64,000 nucleotides of DNA from Falsiroseomonas selenitidurans (GTDB lineage: Bacteria; Pseudomonadota; Alphaproteobacteria; Acetobacterales; Acetobacteraceae), in NCBI RefSeq assembly GCF_012103215.1, contig NZ_JAAVNE010000030.1, positions 1-64,000 on the forward strand, given 5' to 3'. The position numbers were made by a program, and so were the translations under genes. The notes under the pieces are model-generated. The model was not told the origin of the DNA and did not search any database. It was given only the letters and a program-made list of their open reading frames with translations. This document shows positions 51,894 through 63,982 of this stretch, piece after piece; position 1 is the stretch's first letter, and each line of letters opens with the position of its first letter.

Positions 51894-52745
51894 CGGGGCC
51901 AGCGGCGGCAGCGTCGTCGTGGTGCCGCCATGGGTGGCGGTCCAGCCGGACATGTCGATGACGAACATCCGCGGCGGCTCCACGAGCCTGTGCGTGGCGC
52001 TCGGCCCGTCCAGCGTCCATTCCACATAGCCCGGGCGGGGGAAGCGGCGCAGCCGCCCCTGCCAGCGCCGCACATCCACCATGGCGGTCGGCGGCGCCCA
52101 GACGATCGCCATGCCGCGATGCCGCATGCGCCGGTACACATGCAGGTGGCCGCAGGCGATCACCTTCACCCCGCCCGCCGCGCAGGCATCGAGGAAGGCG
52201 CCGCGCGCCCGGTGCGGCATGACGGAGGTGGAGGGCCCCGCATCCGTCACGTCGCGGTCGAAGGGCGGCATGTGCACGAAGACCATCACCGGCCGGCCCT
52301 GCCGCCCCGCCAGCGTTTCGGCCAGGAAGGCCGCCTGCGCCGCCTCCTCCGCCAGGCCGCTGCCCATCAGCGCGGTATCGAGCCCGACCAGCCGCCAATC
52401 GCCGAGATCCTGCGACCACCAATGCGGTCCGACATGCCGGCGCCAGGCGGCCAGCCGCGCCGCATTCACCGGCTGGTCGAGCCGGGAGAAATCCGGGGCC
52501 TCCCCCACATCATGGTTGCCGGCGATGGCGCGCCAAGCCACGCCCAGCCGGGCCAGTTCCGCCGCACCGAAGGCAAGGTCGCCCTCCGCCGCCGGGCCGT
52601 TGAAGGAGAGGTCGCCGCCATGCACCAGCAGGTCGGGCGGCGCGGCCGCCATGGCGTCCCGGAAGGCGGCCCAATTGGCCGCGAAATAGCCATGCGTGTC
52701 GGAGAGATGCGTGTCCGAGACGTGAACCAGTCGAATCGCTGCCAT
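51888..52745 (-). CDS. Metallophosphoesterase (calcineurin-like)
   Basis: 285-residue cytoplasmic phosphoesterase. The metal motifs are complete: RLVHVSDTHLSD (D-x-H), LLVHGGDLSFNG (GD), RAIAGNHDVGE (GNHD), VFVHMPPF and VIACGHLHVYRR (GHxH). The substrate could be a cyclic nucleotide (CpdA-like), UDP-diacylglucosamine or other phosphodiester. The C-terminal part is a beta-rich tail. Its TAG overlaps the stop of the convergent tctAB gene by 6 bases. Confidence 0.88.
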   Translation of the reverse strand: MAAIRLVHVSDTHLSDTHGYFAANWAAFRDAMAAAPPDLLVHGGDLSFNGPAAEGDLAFGAAELARLGVAWRAIAGNHDVGEAPDFSRLDQPVNAARLAAWRRHVGPHWWSQDLGDWRLVGLDTALMGSGLAEEAAQAAFLAETLAGRQGRPVMVFVHMPPFDRDVTDAGPSTSVMPHRARGAFLDACAAGGVKVIACGHLHVYRRMRHRGMAIVWAPPTAMVDVRRWQGRLRRFPRPGYVEWTLDGPSATHRLVEPPRMFVIDMSGWTATHGGTTTTLPPLAPL

Positions 52746-53029
52746 GGGTATCGGGTCCTGCGGGCGGCGCAATCTGCGTCGCACTGGTGACAGGCGCGGG
52801 TCAGTGCCGTGATGCTTCGATGGAGACAGGGCGTTTGCCACCGGGCCAAGGCGCCGCGCGCCGCGTGGCGCCCCGGCACCATCCATCCCATGGACCTGCG
52901 CCCGGACAATCGGCGCTTCCCCTGAAGACCCGGTCGCGGCTTCTTGCCTGGACAGCCGGGGCTTGCGGATGAGACTTCGGTCGGGCCACGGCCCCTCGTC
53001 TCAACCCCGGCGTCAGGGAATCGCGTGGC

Positions 53030-54061
53030 ATGCAAAGAAATGAAGCGGAGATCCGCATCTCCATCCTCCGCTTCATCATGATCTTCGGCGTGGTGGTGTT
53101 GCATGTGCCCCCGCATGTGCCGATCGCGGAAATCGGGCCGGGCGCCTTCGACCAGCTGAAGGCCTTTTTCCAGAGCGCGGTGTTCCGCTGTTCCGTCCCG
53201 GTGCTGACGGTGATCTCCGGCTACCTGCTGTTCCGCGCGGGGCTGGACCGGCGGTACGGGGCGCTGTTGCGGAAGAAGCTGAAGACACTGGTGGTGCCCT
53301 TCCTGGCCTTCAACCTGCCGCTGGTGGCGCTGGCCTTCCTGCTGCAGTCGGGCGGGGATTTCGCCATTTCCTACCAGCTGGTGCCCCTCGATGCCGCCAC
53401 CATGCTGGATGCGGCCTTCGCCTTCAGCGCCGCGCCGCTGAACTTCCCGCTGTATTTCCTGCGCGACCTGATGGTGCTGGCGCTGGCGGCGCCGCTGCTG
53501 GGCTGGTGCCTCCGCCATGCCGCGCTGCCGGGGCTGGCGGCGGCCCTTCTCATCATGCTGTACGACCTGGGCGGGCCGCTGCTGCTGCGGACGGAGATGC
53601 TGGTGGCCTTCTATGTCGGCGGCATGGCGGCGCTGCGGGGGTGGAACCTGCATGCGCTGGACCGCTTCGCCTGGCCGGCGCTGCTGGCCTTCCTGCTGGC
53701 CGCCGCGGCGATGGTCGCCGGAAGGGTGGAGAACACCACCTGGCTCGGCCTGGCCGCGCCCTTCCTGGTCTGGCCCGCGGCCAGCCTGCTGGACGGCACA
53801 CGGACGGGCCGCTGGCTGGCGGGGATGGGCCGCTACAGCTTCTTCATCTTCCTGGCGCACAGCGTGGTGCTGCTGGTGGCCTGGATGGCCTGGCGGCACC
53901 TGGCCGGCGGGCTGCCCTATCCGCTGTTCTGGGCGGTGGCGCCTTTCGCCACGGTGGCGCTGCTGGTGGCGCTGCACCGCCTGGCCAGCCGCCACCTGGG
54001 CGACCCCTTCCACCGGCTGCTGGGCGCGCGCGGCCCGGCGCCCCGCGCGGTGGCGGGCTAG
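53030..54061 (+). CDS. Membrane acyltransferase (acyltransferase 3 family)
   Basis: 343-residue protein with about ten membrane helices. The N-terminal RISILRFIMIFGVVVLHVP with its His and the following VPVLTVISGYLLFR are the acyltransferase-3 hallmark; MGRYSFFIFLAHSVVLLVAW is the family's late motif. It transfers acetyl or another acyl group to glycans at the inner membrane. RKKLKTLVVPFLAFNLPLVA matches OatA/ExoZ-like members. Short stem-loops precede it; a strong terminator follows. Confidence 0.88.
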   Translation: MQRNEAEIRISILRFIMIFGVVVLHVPPHVPIAEIGPGAFDQLKAFFQSAVFRCSVPVLTVISGYLLFRAGLDRRYGALLRKKLKTLVVPFLAFNLPLVALAFLLQSGGDFAISYQLVPLDAATMLDAAFAFSAAPLNFPLYFLRDLMVLALAAPLLGWCLRHAALPGLAAALLIMLYDLGGPLLLRTEMLVAFYVGGMAALRGWNLHALDRFAWPALLAFLLAAAAMVAGRVENTTWLGLAAPFLVWPAASLLDGTRTGRWLAGMGRYSFFIFLAHSVVLLVAWMAWRHLAGGLPYPLFWAVAPFATVALLVALHRLASRHLGDPFHRLLGARGPAPRAVAG

Positions 54062-54062
54062 G

Positions 54063-54149
54063 GCCGTTTCACCGCAAGCGAAGACGGTGAAACGGCTCCA
54101 GCTTATCGTTTCGACGCATTTTTCGAGTGGCCTTGCGAAGCCGCAAGGC
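54063..54149. terminator. Two hairpins between convergent genes
   Basis: The first is a perfect 12-bp stem GCCGTTTCACCG/CGGTGAAACGGC (54063-54074, 54085-54096) directly after the acyltransferase stop. The second is an 8-bp stem GCCTTGCG/CGCAAGGC (54130-54137, 54142-54149). They should separate the acyltransferase from metX. Confidence 0.65.
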
Positions 54150-54185
54150 TTGAAGGTGCTCCAGAAGAACGCGGTTTGCCCTGGC

Positions 54186-55328
54186 TCAGACCCCCACGCG
54201 CTCGGCCGCGCCGCGCAGGAAACCGCCGAGCGCGCGGTGGAATACCGGCTCGTCCAGCAGGAAGGCGTCGTGGCCCTTGTCGGTGGCGATCTCCACGAAG
54301 GAGGTATTGGCCGCCGCCGCGTTCAGGGCCCGCACCAGGGCGCGGGATTCCTCGGTGGGGAACAGCCAGTCGCTGCTGAAGCTGGCCACCAGGAAGCGGG
54401 TACTGGTGCCGCGGAAGGCGTTCGCCACCTCCCCGCCATGCTCCGCCGCCAGGTCGAAATAATCCATGGCGCGGGTGATGGTCAGGTAGGAATTGGCGTC
54501 GAAGCGGCGGACGAAGGTGCTGCCCTGATGGCGCAGGTAGCTTTCCACCTCGAACACATCCTCGAGGAAGGTCAGCGCGCTGGCGCCGCGCAGGCGGCGG
54601 CCGAACTTGCGGCCCAACGCGGCCTCGGAGAGGTAGGTGATGTGCGCCACCATGCGCGCCACCGACAGGCCCTTGGCCGGGATGCGGCCATCCTGCCAGT
54701 AGCGGCCGCCGACCCAGTCCGGGTCGCCATGGATGGCGGCGCGGCCGACCTCGTGGAAGGCGATGTTCTGCGCCGAATGGTAGGCGGCGCAGGCGATGGG
54801 GGCGGCCGCCACCACCATCTCCGGATAGGTCGCCGCCCATTCCAGCACCTGCATCCCGCCCATCGAGCCGCCGACCACCGCCAGCAGGCGCCCGATGCCC
54901 AGATGCTCCACCAGCAGCTTCTGCGCCCGCACCATGTCGCGAATGGTGATGGAGGGAAAATCCGTGGCCCAGGGCCGGCTGCCATCCGGCATGGGCTCCG
55001 CCGGGCCGGAGGAGCCCATGCAGCCGCCGAGGACATTGGCGCAGATCACGAAGAAACGGTCCGTGTCCACCGGGCGGCCCGGGCCGACCACGGCTTCCCA
55101 CCAGCCGGGCTTGCCGGTGACGGGGTGGGGCTCGGCCACATACTGGTCGCCGGTCAGCGCGTGGCACACCACGATGGCATTGCTGCGCTGGGCGTTCAGC
55201 CGGCCATAGGTGCGGTAGGCCACCGCGAGCGGCGCGATCACCGCCCCGGAATCCAACGCGAGCCCTTCCGGGAAGCGGGCGCGCTGGTGATCGATCGTGC
55301 GGGCGAGGGCCTCGGTCATGGGTCCCAT
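54186..55328 (-). CDS. metX: Homoserine O-acetyltransferase
   Basis: 380-residue alpha/beta hydrolase for methionine synthesis, transferring acetyl (or succinyl) from CoA to homoserine. The nucleophile Ser is in VVGGSMGGMQVLEW, Asp in SFSSDWLFPTEE and His in DKGHDAFLLD. NAIVVCHALTGDQYV and ICANVLGGCMGSSGPAEP are family features. Start MGPMTEALAR at 55328; the second Met at 55319 is possible. No metW gene follows, although metX-metW pairs are frequent in this class. It diverges from hisC. Confidence 0.94.
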   Translation of the reverse strand: MGPMTEALARTIDHQRARFPEGLALDSGAVIAPLAVAYRTYGRLNAQRSNAIVVCHALTGDQYVAEPHPVTGKPGWWEAVVGPGRPVDTDRFFVICANVLGGCMGSSGPAEPMPDGSRPWATDFPSITIRDMVRAQKLLVEHLGIGRLLAVVGGSMGGMQVLEWAATYPEMVVAAAPIACAAYHSAQNIAFHEVGRAAIHGDPDWVGGRYWQDGRIPAKGLSVARMVAHITYLSEAALGRKFGRRLRGASALTFLEDVFEVESYLRHQGSTFVRRFDANSYLTITRAMDYFDLAAEHGGEVANAFRGTSTRFLVASFSSDWLFPTEESRALVRALNAAAANTSFVEIATDKGHDAFLLDEPVFHRALGGFLRGAAERVGV

Positions 55329-55508
55329 GGCGGGTTGCGCGGCGCCAGCAATAGGGCCGGCGCCCCCCTTCGGCAACCGGGGCGTGTGGCTGGTCCGGTC
55401 ATCCGGCTCCGGCTGCCTGCCCCATGGCTGCGTGGCCCCTGGCTGCTTGGCGGCACCGCCGCACCCGTCTATGCAACCCGCCCCACCCCAGCCAGCGGAC
55501 CCATCCCG

Positions 55509-56594
55509 ATGACCGTCATGCCGCGCCCGTCCATCCTTTCGGTGGAGCCCTATGTCGGCGGCGAATCGAAGGTGCCGGGGGTGAACCGCATCTTCAAGCT
55601 GTCCTCCAACGAGGGCGCCTTCGGCCCGCCGCCCGGCGCCATCGCCGCCATCGCGGCCGGGGCGAAGGAGGCGCATCGCTACCCGGATGGCGGCGCCACG
55701 GCGCTGCGCGAGGCGATCGGCGCGCGCTTCGGCCTGGACCCGGCGCGGATCGTCTGCGGCAACGGCTCGGACGAGCTGCTGGCCATGCTGATCCTGGCCT
55801 ATGGCGGGGAGGGGACGGAGCTGGTGATGTCCGCCCATGGCTTCATGATGTACGAGCTGACCGGCCGCTGGGCCGGCTGCCAGGTCATCAAGGTACCGGA
55901 GCGGAACCTGACCGCGGATGTGGACGGGCTGCTGGCGGCTGTCGGCCCGCGCACCCGGCTGATGTTCCTGGCCAACCCGAACAACCCCACCGGCAGCATC
56001 CTGCCGCAGGCGGAGGTGGACCGGCTGCGCCGCGACCTGCGGGAGGACGTGCTGCTGGTGCTGGATTCCGCCTATGCGGAATACGTCACCCGGCCGGATT
56101 ACGACCCCGGCCAGCGCCTGGTGGACGCCACGCCGAACACGGTGATGACGCGCACCTTCAGCAAGATCTTCGGCCTGGGCGGCATGCGGCTGGGCTGGGC
56201 CTATGCGCCGGCGCCGATCGTCGATGTGCTGGGCCGGGTGCGCGGGCCATTCAATGTGAATGCCTCGGCCATGGCCGCCGGCATCGCCGCCCTGGCGGAG
56301 CCGGGCTGGATCGAGGCCTCCGTCGCCCACAACACCGCATGGCGCGGCAAGGTGGCGGCGGCGCTGGAAGCCGCCGGGCTGAAGGTGTGGCCGAGCGAGG
56401 GCAATTTTCTTCTCGTCGACTTCGGCGCGGCGGACCGGGCGAAGGCGGCCGATGCGCATCTGCGCGGCCGCGGGCTGATCGTGCGCGCCATGGGCGGCTA
56501 TGGCCTGCCCGCCTGCCTGCGCATCACCATCGGCACCGCCGAGGAATGCCAGATGGTGATCGAGGCGCTGACCGCGTTCGCCCGCAATGGCTGA
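55509..56594 (+). CDS. hisC: Histidinol-phosphate/aromatic aminotransferase
   Basis: 361-residue PLP aminotransferase. The Schiff-base Lys lies in TRTFSKIFGLGGMRLGWA; FKLSSNEGAFGPPPGA, HRYPDGGATALREAIG, CGNGSDELLAMLILAYG and FLANPNNPTGS are typical of HisC. Overlapping tyrA by 8 bases suggests it also transaminates aromatic keto acids (tyrosine/phenylalanine synthesis), as in related alphaproteobacteria. Start at 55509, with an alternative Met at 55518. Confidence 0.93.
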   Translation: MTVMPRPSILSVEPYVGGESKVPGVNRIFKLSSNEGAFGPPPGAIAAIAAGAKEAHRYPDGGATALREAIGARFGLDPARIVCGNGSDELLAMLILAYGGEGTELVMSAHGFMMYELTGRWAGCQVIKVPERNLTADVDGLLAAVGPRTRLMFLANPNNPTGSILPQAEVDRLRRDLREDVLLVLDSAYAEYVTRPDYDPGQRLVDATPNTVMTRTFSKIFGLGGMRLGWAYAPAPIVDVLGRVRGPFNVNASAMAAGIAALAEPGWIEASVAHNTAWRGKVAAALEAAGLKVWPSEGNFLLVDFGAADRAKAADAHLRGRGLIVRAMGGYGLPACLRITIGTAEECQMVIEALTAFARNG

Positions 56595-57474
56595 GCCGCT
56601 TTTCGGCCGGCTCTGCCTGCTGGGCGTGGGCCTGATCGGGTCCTCCATCGCCCGCATCGCCCGCCAGCGCGGCGACATCGCCGGCACCGTGGTGGCGCAC
56701 GCCAAGACGCCCTCCACCCTGGAACGGGTGCGGGAGCTCGACATCGCCGATGTGGTGGAGGCGGATGCGGCGAGGGCGGTCGAAGGCGCGGATTGCGTGG
56801 TGTTCTGCGTGCCGGTGGGCGCCAATGCGGCGGTGATGGCGCAGGTCGCGCCGCATCTGAAGCCGGGCGCCATCGTCACCGATGTCGGCTCCACGAAGAT
56901 GAGCGTGGTGCGCGACCTCGGCCCGCTGCTGCCGAAGGGGGTGCACCTGGTGCCGGGCCATCCCATGGCCGGCACCGAATTCTCCGGCCCCGATGCCGGG
57001 TTCCCGGAGCTGTTCCAGGGCCGCTACACCATCCTGACCCCGCTGCCCGGGACCGACCCCGCGGCGGTGGAGGCGGTGCGGGAGCTGTGGCGCCGCTGCG
57101 GCAGCATGATCGAGACGATGGACCCGGCGACGCATGACAAGGTGGTGGCCATCGTCAGCCACCTGCCGCATCTGCTGGCCTTCACCATCTGCTCCACCGC
57201 CGACGACCTGGCGGAGGAGACGAAGGAGGCGGTGCTGAAATTCGCCGCCTCCGGCTTCCGCGACTTCACCCGCATCGCCGCCAGCGACCCGACCATGTGG
57301 CGCGACGTCTTCCTGAACAACCGGGAGGCGCTGCTGGAGATGCTGGCCCGCTTCACCGAGGACGCCCAGGCGCTCGGCCGCGCCGTGCGCTGGGGCGAGG
57401 CCGGCTTCATCGAGGACCGCATCCAGCGTGGCCGGAAGATCCGCAAGGGGCTGATCGAGCGCAAGCAGGCGTAG
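56587..57474 (+). CDS. tyrA: Prephenate/arogenate dehydrogenase
   Basis: 295-residue NAD(P)-dependent enzyme of tyrosine synthesis. The dinucleotide motif is CLLGVGLIGSSIARIA. Catalytic and substrate-binding residues appear in VTDVGSTKMSV, LVPGHPMAGTEFSGPDAG and AIVSHLPHLLAFTICS. FAASGFRDFTRIAASDPTMW is typical. No chorismate mutase or ACT domain is fused. Coupled to hisC by an 8-base overlap. Confidence 0.95.
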   Translation: MAEPLFGRLCLLGVGLIGSSIARIARQRGDIAGTVVAHAKTPSTLERVRELDIADVVEADAARAVEGADCVVFCVPVGANAAVMAQVAPHLKPGAIVTDVGSTKMSVVRDLGPLLPKGVHLVPGHPMAGTEFSGPDAGFPELFQGRYTILTPLPGTDPAAVEAVRELWRRCGSMIETMDPATHDKVVAIVSHLPHLLAFTICSTADDLAEETKEAVLKFAASGFRDFTRIAASDPTMWRDVFLNNREALLEMLARFTEDAQALGRAVRWGEAGFIEDRIQRGRKIRKGLIERKQA

Positions 57475-57509
57475 CATCGGGCAAGGGATCGCCGGATACC
57501 CTTTGGGCC

Positions 57510-57967
57510 ATGTCCGATCGGCTTGACCACACCGACTTCCTGGGCCGGTCGCGCCAGCAGGCCGACCGCCTGCGGCGCCTCGCGGCCAGGGAGCGGGTGG
57601 ACGACCTTGATTGGCACCATCTGATCGAGGCGCTGGGCCGCAGCGAGCCGAAGTCGGTCCGGTGCTGTTGCGCAACGCCATCCAGCACGCCCTGAACGGG
57701 GTCGGCTGGCCCGATGCGGACAGCGTGCCGCACTGGATGCAGGCATGTGCCGCCCTCCCGGCGGATGCACGGGACCGCATCGAGCCGGGCATGGCGCAAT
57801 ACCTGGACTTCCGCGCCATCCACGCCGACGCGCTGGCATCGGTGCAGGGGCTGGAGATGCCGGGCCAGGCGCGGGAGCTTCCGGAGGGCGCCGTGGTTGG
57901 CCTGGCCGAGCTGAAGGACGCCCGCTTTGGCGCCGCAGCCCTGGTGGCCCGGCTCCGGGAAGGCTGA
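57510..57967 (+). pseudogene. Frameshifted DUF29-family gene
   Basis: The first frame (from ATG 57510) reads SDRLDHTDFLGRSRQQADRL, then LDWHHLIEALGRSEPKSV, the DUF29 N-terminal pattern, then stops at 57695. The missing C-terminal half continues in another frame: VLLRNAIQHALNGVGWPDAD, VPHWMQACAALPADARDRIE and PGMAQYLDFRAIHADAL, to a stop at 57967. Loss of one base around 57655-57665 explains it. DUF29 proteins are common small proteins of unknown function in Acetobacteraceae and cyanobacteria. A sequencing error is the alternative. Confidence 0.8.
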
Positions 57968-58008
57968 GGCGCCTCGGAGGGTCCAGCGTGCCGGCGCCAG
58001 GCCACGCC

Positions 58009-59199
58009 TCACCGCCTGAGGACCAGCACCGCCGCCAGCCCCTGCAGCGCCAGCGTCGCCCACAGCGCCGCCTCGGCCGAGGCCGCTTCGCGGAACAGGC
58101 CGAAAAGCGCCGGGGCAAAGGCGTAGAAGGCCTGGTTGATCGCCTGCATCAGCGCCACCACCCGCCCGACCTCCGCCGCCGGGAACTCCGCCTGGGCGAT
58201 CAGCGGCGGCAGGGAGAGCAGGTTGCCCACCCCCACGCCGAACAGCGCGCAGCCCAGCAGCAGCAGCGCCACCCCGCCATCAGCCGCGATCAGCGCGGCG
58301 GAGCCGGCCAGTTGCACCAGGAAGGTCGCCGCCGCCGCCCAGCGCCGGCGCCGCCCGCCCGGCAGCACCAGGCCGGTCAGGCTGCGGCCGAGCAGGGCGA
58401 AGACCGTCACCATCGCCATGGCCAGCCCCGCCCCCTGCACCCCCAGCGCCGGCACCAGCAGCGACACCAGATGCGTCACCAGCCCCATCTGCGCGAACAG
58501 GCCGATGGCGAAGGCCAGGCACAGGCTGCGGAAGCCGGCATCCCGCAGCAGCGCCGCGCGGCCGCGGGCCGGGGCCTCGGCACGGGAAGGCGGCGGCGCC
58601 GCGGCGCCATCGGCGAATTGCCCGAAGGTCTCCGGCCCCCGCCCCAGCCGCCCGGCCAGGGGCCAGACCACGGCCAGCAGCAGCGCCGCCACCACCAGCG
58701 TGGCGGTGCCGAAGCCCCAGCCGGCGATCAGCCAGGCCCAGAGCGGCGTCATCAGGATGCCGCCCATGCTGGCGCCGTTATAGGCCATGGCCAGCGCCGC
58801 CGGCCGCCGGCGCTCGAACCAGGGGGAGAGCATGGCATTGATCGCCGCCCCGCTGGTCAGCGCCCAGCCCATCCCGGTGAGGCTGGCGGCGCCAAAGGCC
58901 AGCCAGGGCTGATGGCCGAACCCCCAGGTGAGCAGCCCGGCGGCGGAAGCCAGCAGCCCGGCCCGCGTCACCCCCGCGATGCCCCAGCGCCGATGCCATT
59001 CCGGCAGTTGCGCCACCAGCGCGGCGGAGACCAGGAAATGCCAGGTGATGGCGGCAGACAGCAGCGCCACCGGCCAGCCGCGGCCGGCGGCCAGGGTCGC
59101 GATGTAGATTCCCGGGCCGTAGAAGCCGATTCCCCAGGCGAAGACCGCCAGCAGGAAGGCCGCCCCCACCACCCGCCAGCCATGGAATTCCGCCGTCAT
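58009..59199 (-). CDS. Major facilitator superfamily transporter
   Basis: 396-residue protein with about 12 hydrophobic helices. The start MTAEFHGWRVVGAAFLLAVF, GFYGPGIYIATLAAGRGWPV and WFERRRPAALAMAYNGASMG with the loop Arg residues are typical of the oxalate/formate and monocarboxylate MFS group. It likely moves a small organic anion across the inner membrane. A longer form from 59283 would overlap the atp promoter region and is not preferred. Substrate unknown. Confidence 0.85.
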   Translation of the reverse strand: MTAEFHGWRVVGAAFLLAVFAWGIGFYGPGIYIATLAAGRGWPVALLSAAITWHFLVSAALVAQLPEWHRRWGIAGVTRAGLLASAAGLLTWGFGHQPWLAFGAASLTGMGWALTSGAAINAMLSPWFERRRPAALAMAYNGASMGGILMTPLWAWLIAGWGFGTATLVVAALLLAVVWPLAGRLGRGPETFGQFADGAAAPPPSRAEAPARGRAALLRDAGFRSLCLAFAIGLFAQMGLVTHLVSLLVPALGVQGAGLAMAMVTVFALLGRSLTGLVLPGGRRRRWAAAATFLVQLAGSAALIAADGGVALLLLGCALFGVGVGNLLSLPPLIAQAEFPAAEVGRVVALMQAINQAFYAFAPALFGLFREAASAEAALWATLALQGLAAVLVLRR

Positions 59200-59390
59200 G
59201 GGCGCGATCCTGGCCCGGCGCGGCCGGCCTGGGAACAGGCCCGCGCCCGTCACGGACGGCGGAGATGTGTTGCCGCAACGCAATACGCATGCTAAGGCGC
59301 CGCCGCCGCATAAAGGGGGCGGTCACCTCTGCCCCCCGGACCCGCGTGCCGTAAGTTCACGCTCCGACCAGAGACAGGACCGGGATCCCC

Positions 59391-59995
59391 TTGGCCTCCG
59401 TAGCGAACGATGTGACCTCGGCCTCACCCCAGGCCCCGAACCCCACCGGGCTGTCGGAGCGCTATGCGCTCGCGCTGCTCGGCATCGTCGATGACCTGCG
59501 TGCGGCCGAATCCGGCGCCGCGGACCGCATCGCCGCCGATCTGGAGCGCCTGTTCCGGCTCTGGCGCGAGGATGCGGGGTTCCGCGCCTTCGTCGCCGAT
59601 CCGAGGCTGGATGGCGCGGAGCAGAAGCGCGCCGTCTTTGCGGTGCTGGAGCGCATCGGCATCGGCACGGAAGTGCGCAACCTGCTGGGCGTGATGATCA
59701 TCAACCGCCGCCTGGGCCTGCTGCCGGAAGTGGCCGCCGCCTTCGGCGCGCAGCTGGCGACCCGGCGCGGCCAGCAGATCGCCGCCGTCACCACCGCCCA
59801 CGGCCTGAACGACACGCAGCGCACGCAGATCGTCGCGCGGCTGACCGAGGCCGGCTATTCCGGCGTGCAGTTGAAGGAGACCGTGGACCCCACCCTGCTG
59901 GGTGGCCTGGTCGTCCGCATCGGCTCGCGCCTGTATGACAATTCTCTCAAGTCCAAGCTGCAGCGCCTGCAGTACGCCATGAAGGGGGCCGCCTG

Positions 59996-59996
<1 letters not shown>
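59391..59996 (+). CDS. atpH: ATP synthase F1 subunit delta
   Basis: 201-residue stalk subunit linking F1 to the F0 b subunits. LSERYALALLGIVDD, NLLGVMIINRRLGLLPEVAA and the C-terminal DPTLLGGLVVRIGSRLYDNS, LKSKLQRLQ are family signatures. The apparent start is TTG (59391); a GTG at 59412 is possible. First gene of atpHAGDC; its stop overlaps the atpA ATG by one base. Confidence 0.94.
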
Positions 59997-61534
<1,538 letters not shown>

Positions 61535-61545
61535 GCTGACGCGCG

Positions 61546-62430
61546 ATGGCCAGCCTCAAGGCGCTGCGGGCACGGATCACTTCCGTGAAGAGCACCCGCA
61601 AGATCACCCAGGCCATGAAGATGGTCGCGGCGGCGAAGCTGCGCCGCGCCCAGAACCAGGCCGAGGCCGCGCGTCCCTATGCGGAGCGCATGGAGCGCAT
61701 GCTGGCTTCGCTCGGCGCCTCCGTCGCCGGCAGCCCGGATGCGCCGAAGCTGCTGGTGGGCAGCGGGCAGGACAAGGTGCATCTGCTGGTGGTCGTCACC
61801 GGCGACCGTGGCCTGGCCGGCGCCTTCAACACCAATGTCGGCCGCCTTGCCCGCGCCCGGATCCGGGAGCTGGAAGCCGCCGGCAAGACCGTGAAGGTGC
61901 TGGCGGTGGGCCGCAAGGGCGCCGCCTTCCTGAAGCGCGAATTCGCCAGCCGCATCAGCGGCGAGATCTCGCTGGCCGGCAAGAAGCGCGTCGAATTCGG
62001 CGATGCGCAGGAGATCGCGGCGCGCATCACCGCCATGCTGGATGCCGGCGAGTTCGATGTCTGCACGCTGGTCTACAACCGTTTCCGCAGCGTCATCAGC
62101 CAGGTGCCCTCCGCCCAGCAGCTGATCCCGACGCTGCTGCCTGAGACCGGCGCGGTGGCCCCTTCCGGGGCGCAGGCGCTGTATGAATACGAGCCGAGCG
62201 AGGAGGAAATCCTCGCCACGCTGCTGCCGCAGAACTTGGCGATTCAGGTCTACCGCGCCATGCTGGAAAACGCCGCCGGCTTCTTCGGCAGCCAGATGAC
62301 CGCGATGGACAACGCCACGCGCAATGCCGGCGAGATGATCAACAAGCTCACGCTGAACTACAACCGCACGCGACAGGCCAACATCACCCGGGAGCTGATC
62401 GAGATCATCTCCGGTGCCGAAGCCGTCTGA
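61546..62430 (+). CDS. atpG: ATP synthase F1 subunit gamma
   Basis: 294-residue central rotor shaft. N-terminal helix MASLKALRARITSVKSTRKI, TQAMKMVAAAKLRRAQ; the Rossmann-like middle has TGDRGLAGAFNTNVGR; the C-terminal helix is AMDNATRNAGEMINKLTLNY, NRTRQANITRELIEI. Normal length and all rotor contacts present. Confidence 0.97.
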   Translation: MASLKALRARITSVKSTRKITQAMKMVAAAKLRRAQNQAEAARPYAERMERMLASLGASVAGSPDAPKLLVGSGQDKVHLLVVVTGDRGLAGAFNTNVGRLARARIRELEAAGKTVKVLAVGRKGAAFLKREFASRISGEISLAGKKRVEFGDAQEIAARITAMLDAGEFDVCTLVYNRFRSVISQVPSAQQLIPTLLPETGAVAPSGAQALYEYEPSEEEILATLLPQNLAIQVYRAMLENAAGFFGSQMTAMDNATRNAGEMINKLTLNYNRTRQANITRELIEIISGAEAV

Positions 62431-62446
62431 TTAGGGACAAGCACCC

Positions 62447-63877
<1,431 letters not shown>

Positions 63878-63933
63878 GCGGCAGCCGCGGGCGGCAGCTT
63901 CCTGCCCTCTGGCGACGGGCTGCATCCGCGGCC

Positions 63934-63960
63934 GCGGCCCGCGCCCTGCGGGCCGCCTTT
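63934..63960 (+). terminator. Terminator-like hairpin between atpD and atpC
   Basis: A perfect 9-bp GC stem GCGGCCCGC/GCGGGCCGC (63934-63942, 63948-63956; loop GCCCT) is followed by CTTTGTTGG. It lies within the operon in the 105-base atpD-atpC gap and may reduce atpC transcription or stabilise the atpD end. Confidence 0.55.
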
Positions 63961-63982
63961 GTTGGATTTGATGGGGTAGCAC

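Noticed and set aside
52750..53029. Extra gene between the phosphoesterase and acyltransferase
   Set aside because: Only short Arg/Pro-rich frames without RBS; the 284-base gap holds small stem-loops (e.g. GAGAC/GTCTC flanking GGGCC/GGCCC) and nothing else I can support.
55329..55508. SAM-II type riboswitch upstream of metX
   Set aside because: Frequent in alphaproteobacteria, but the expected conserved loops are absent here.
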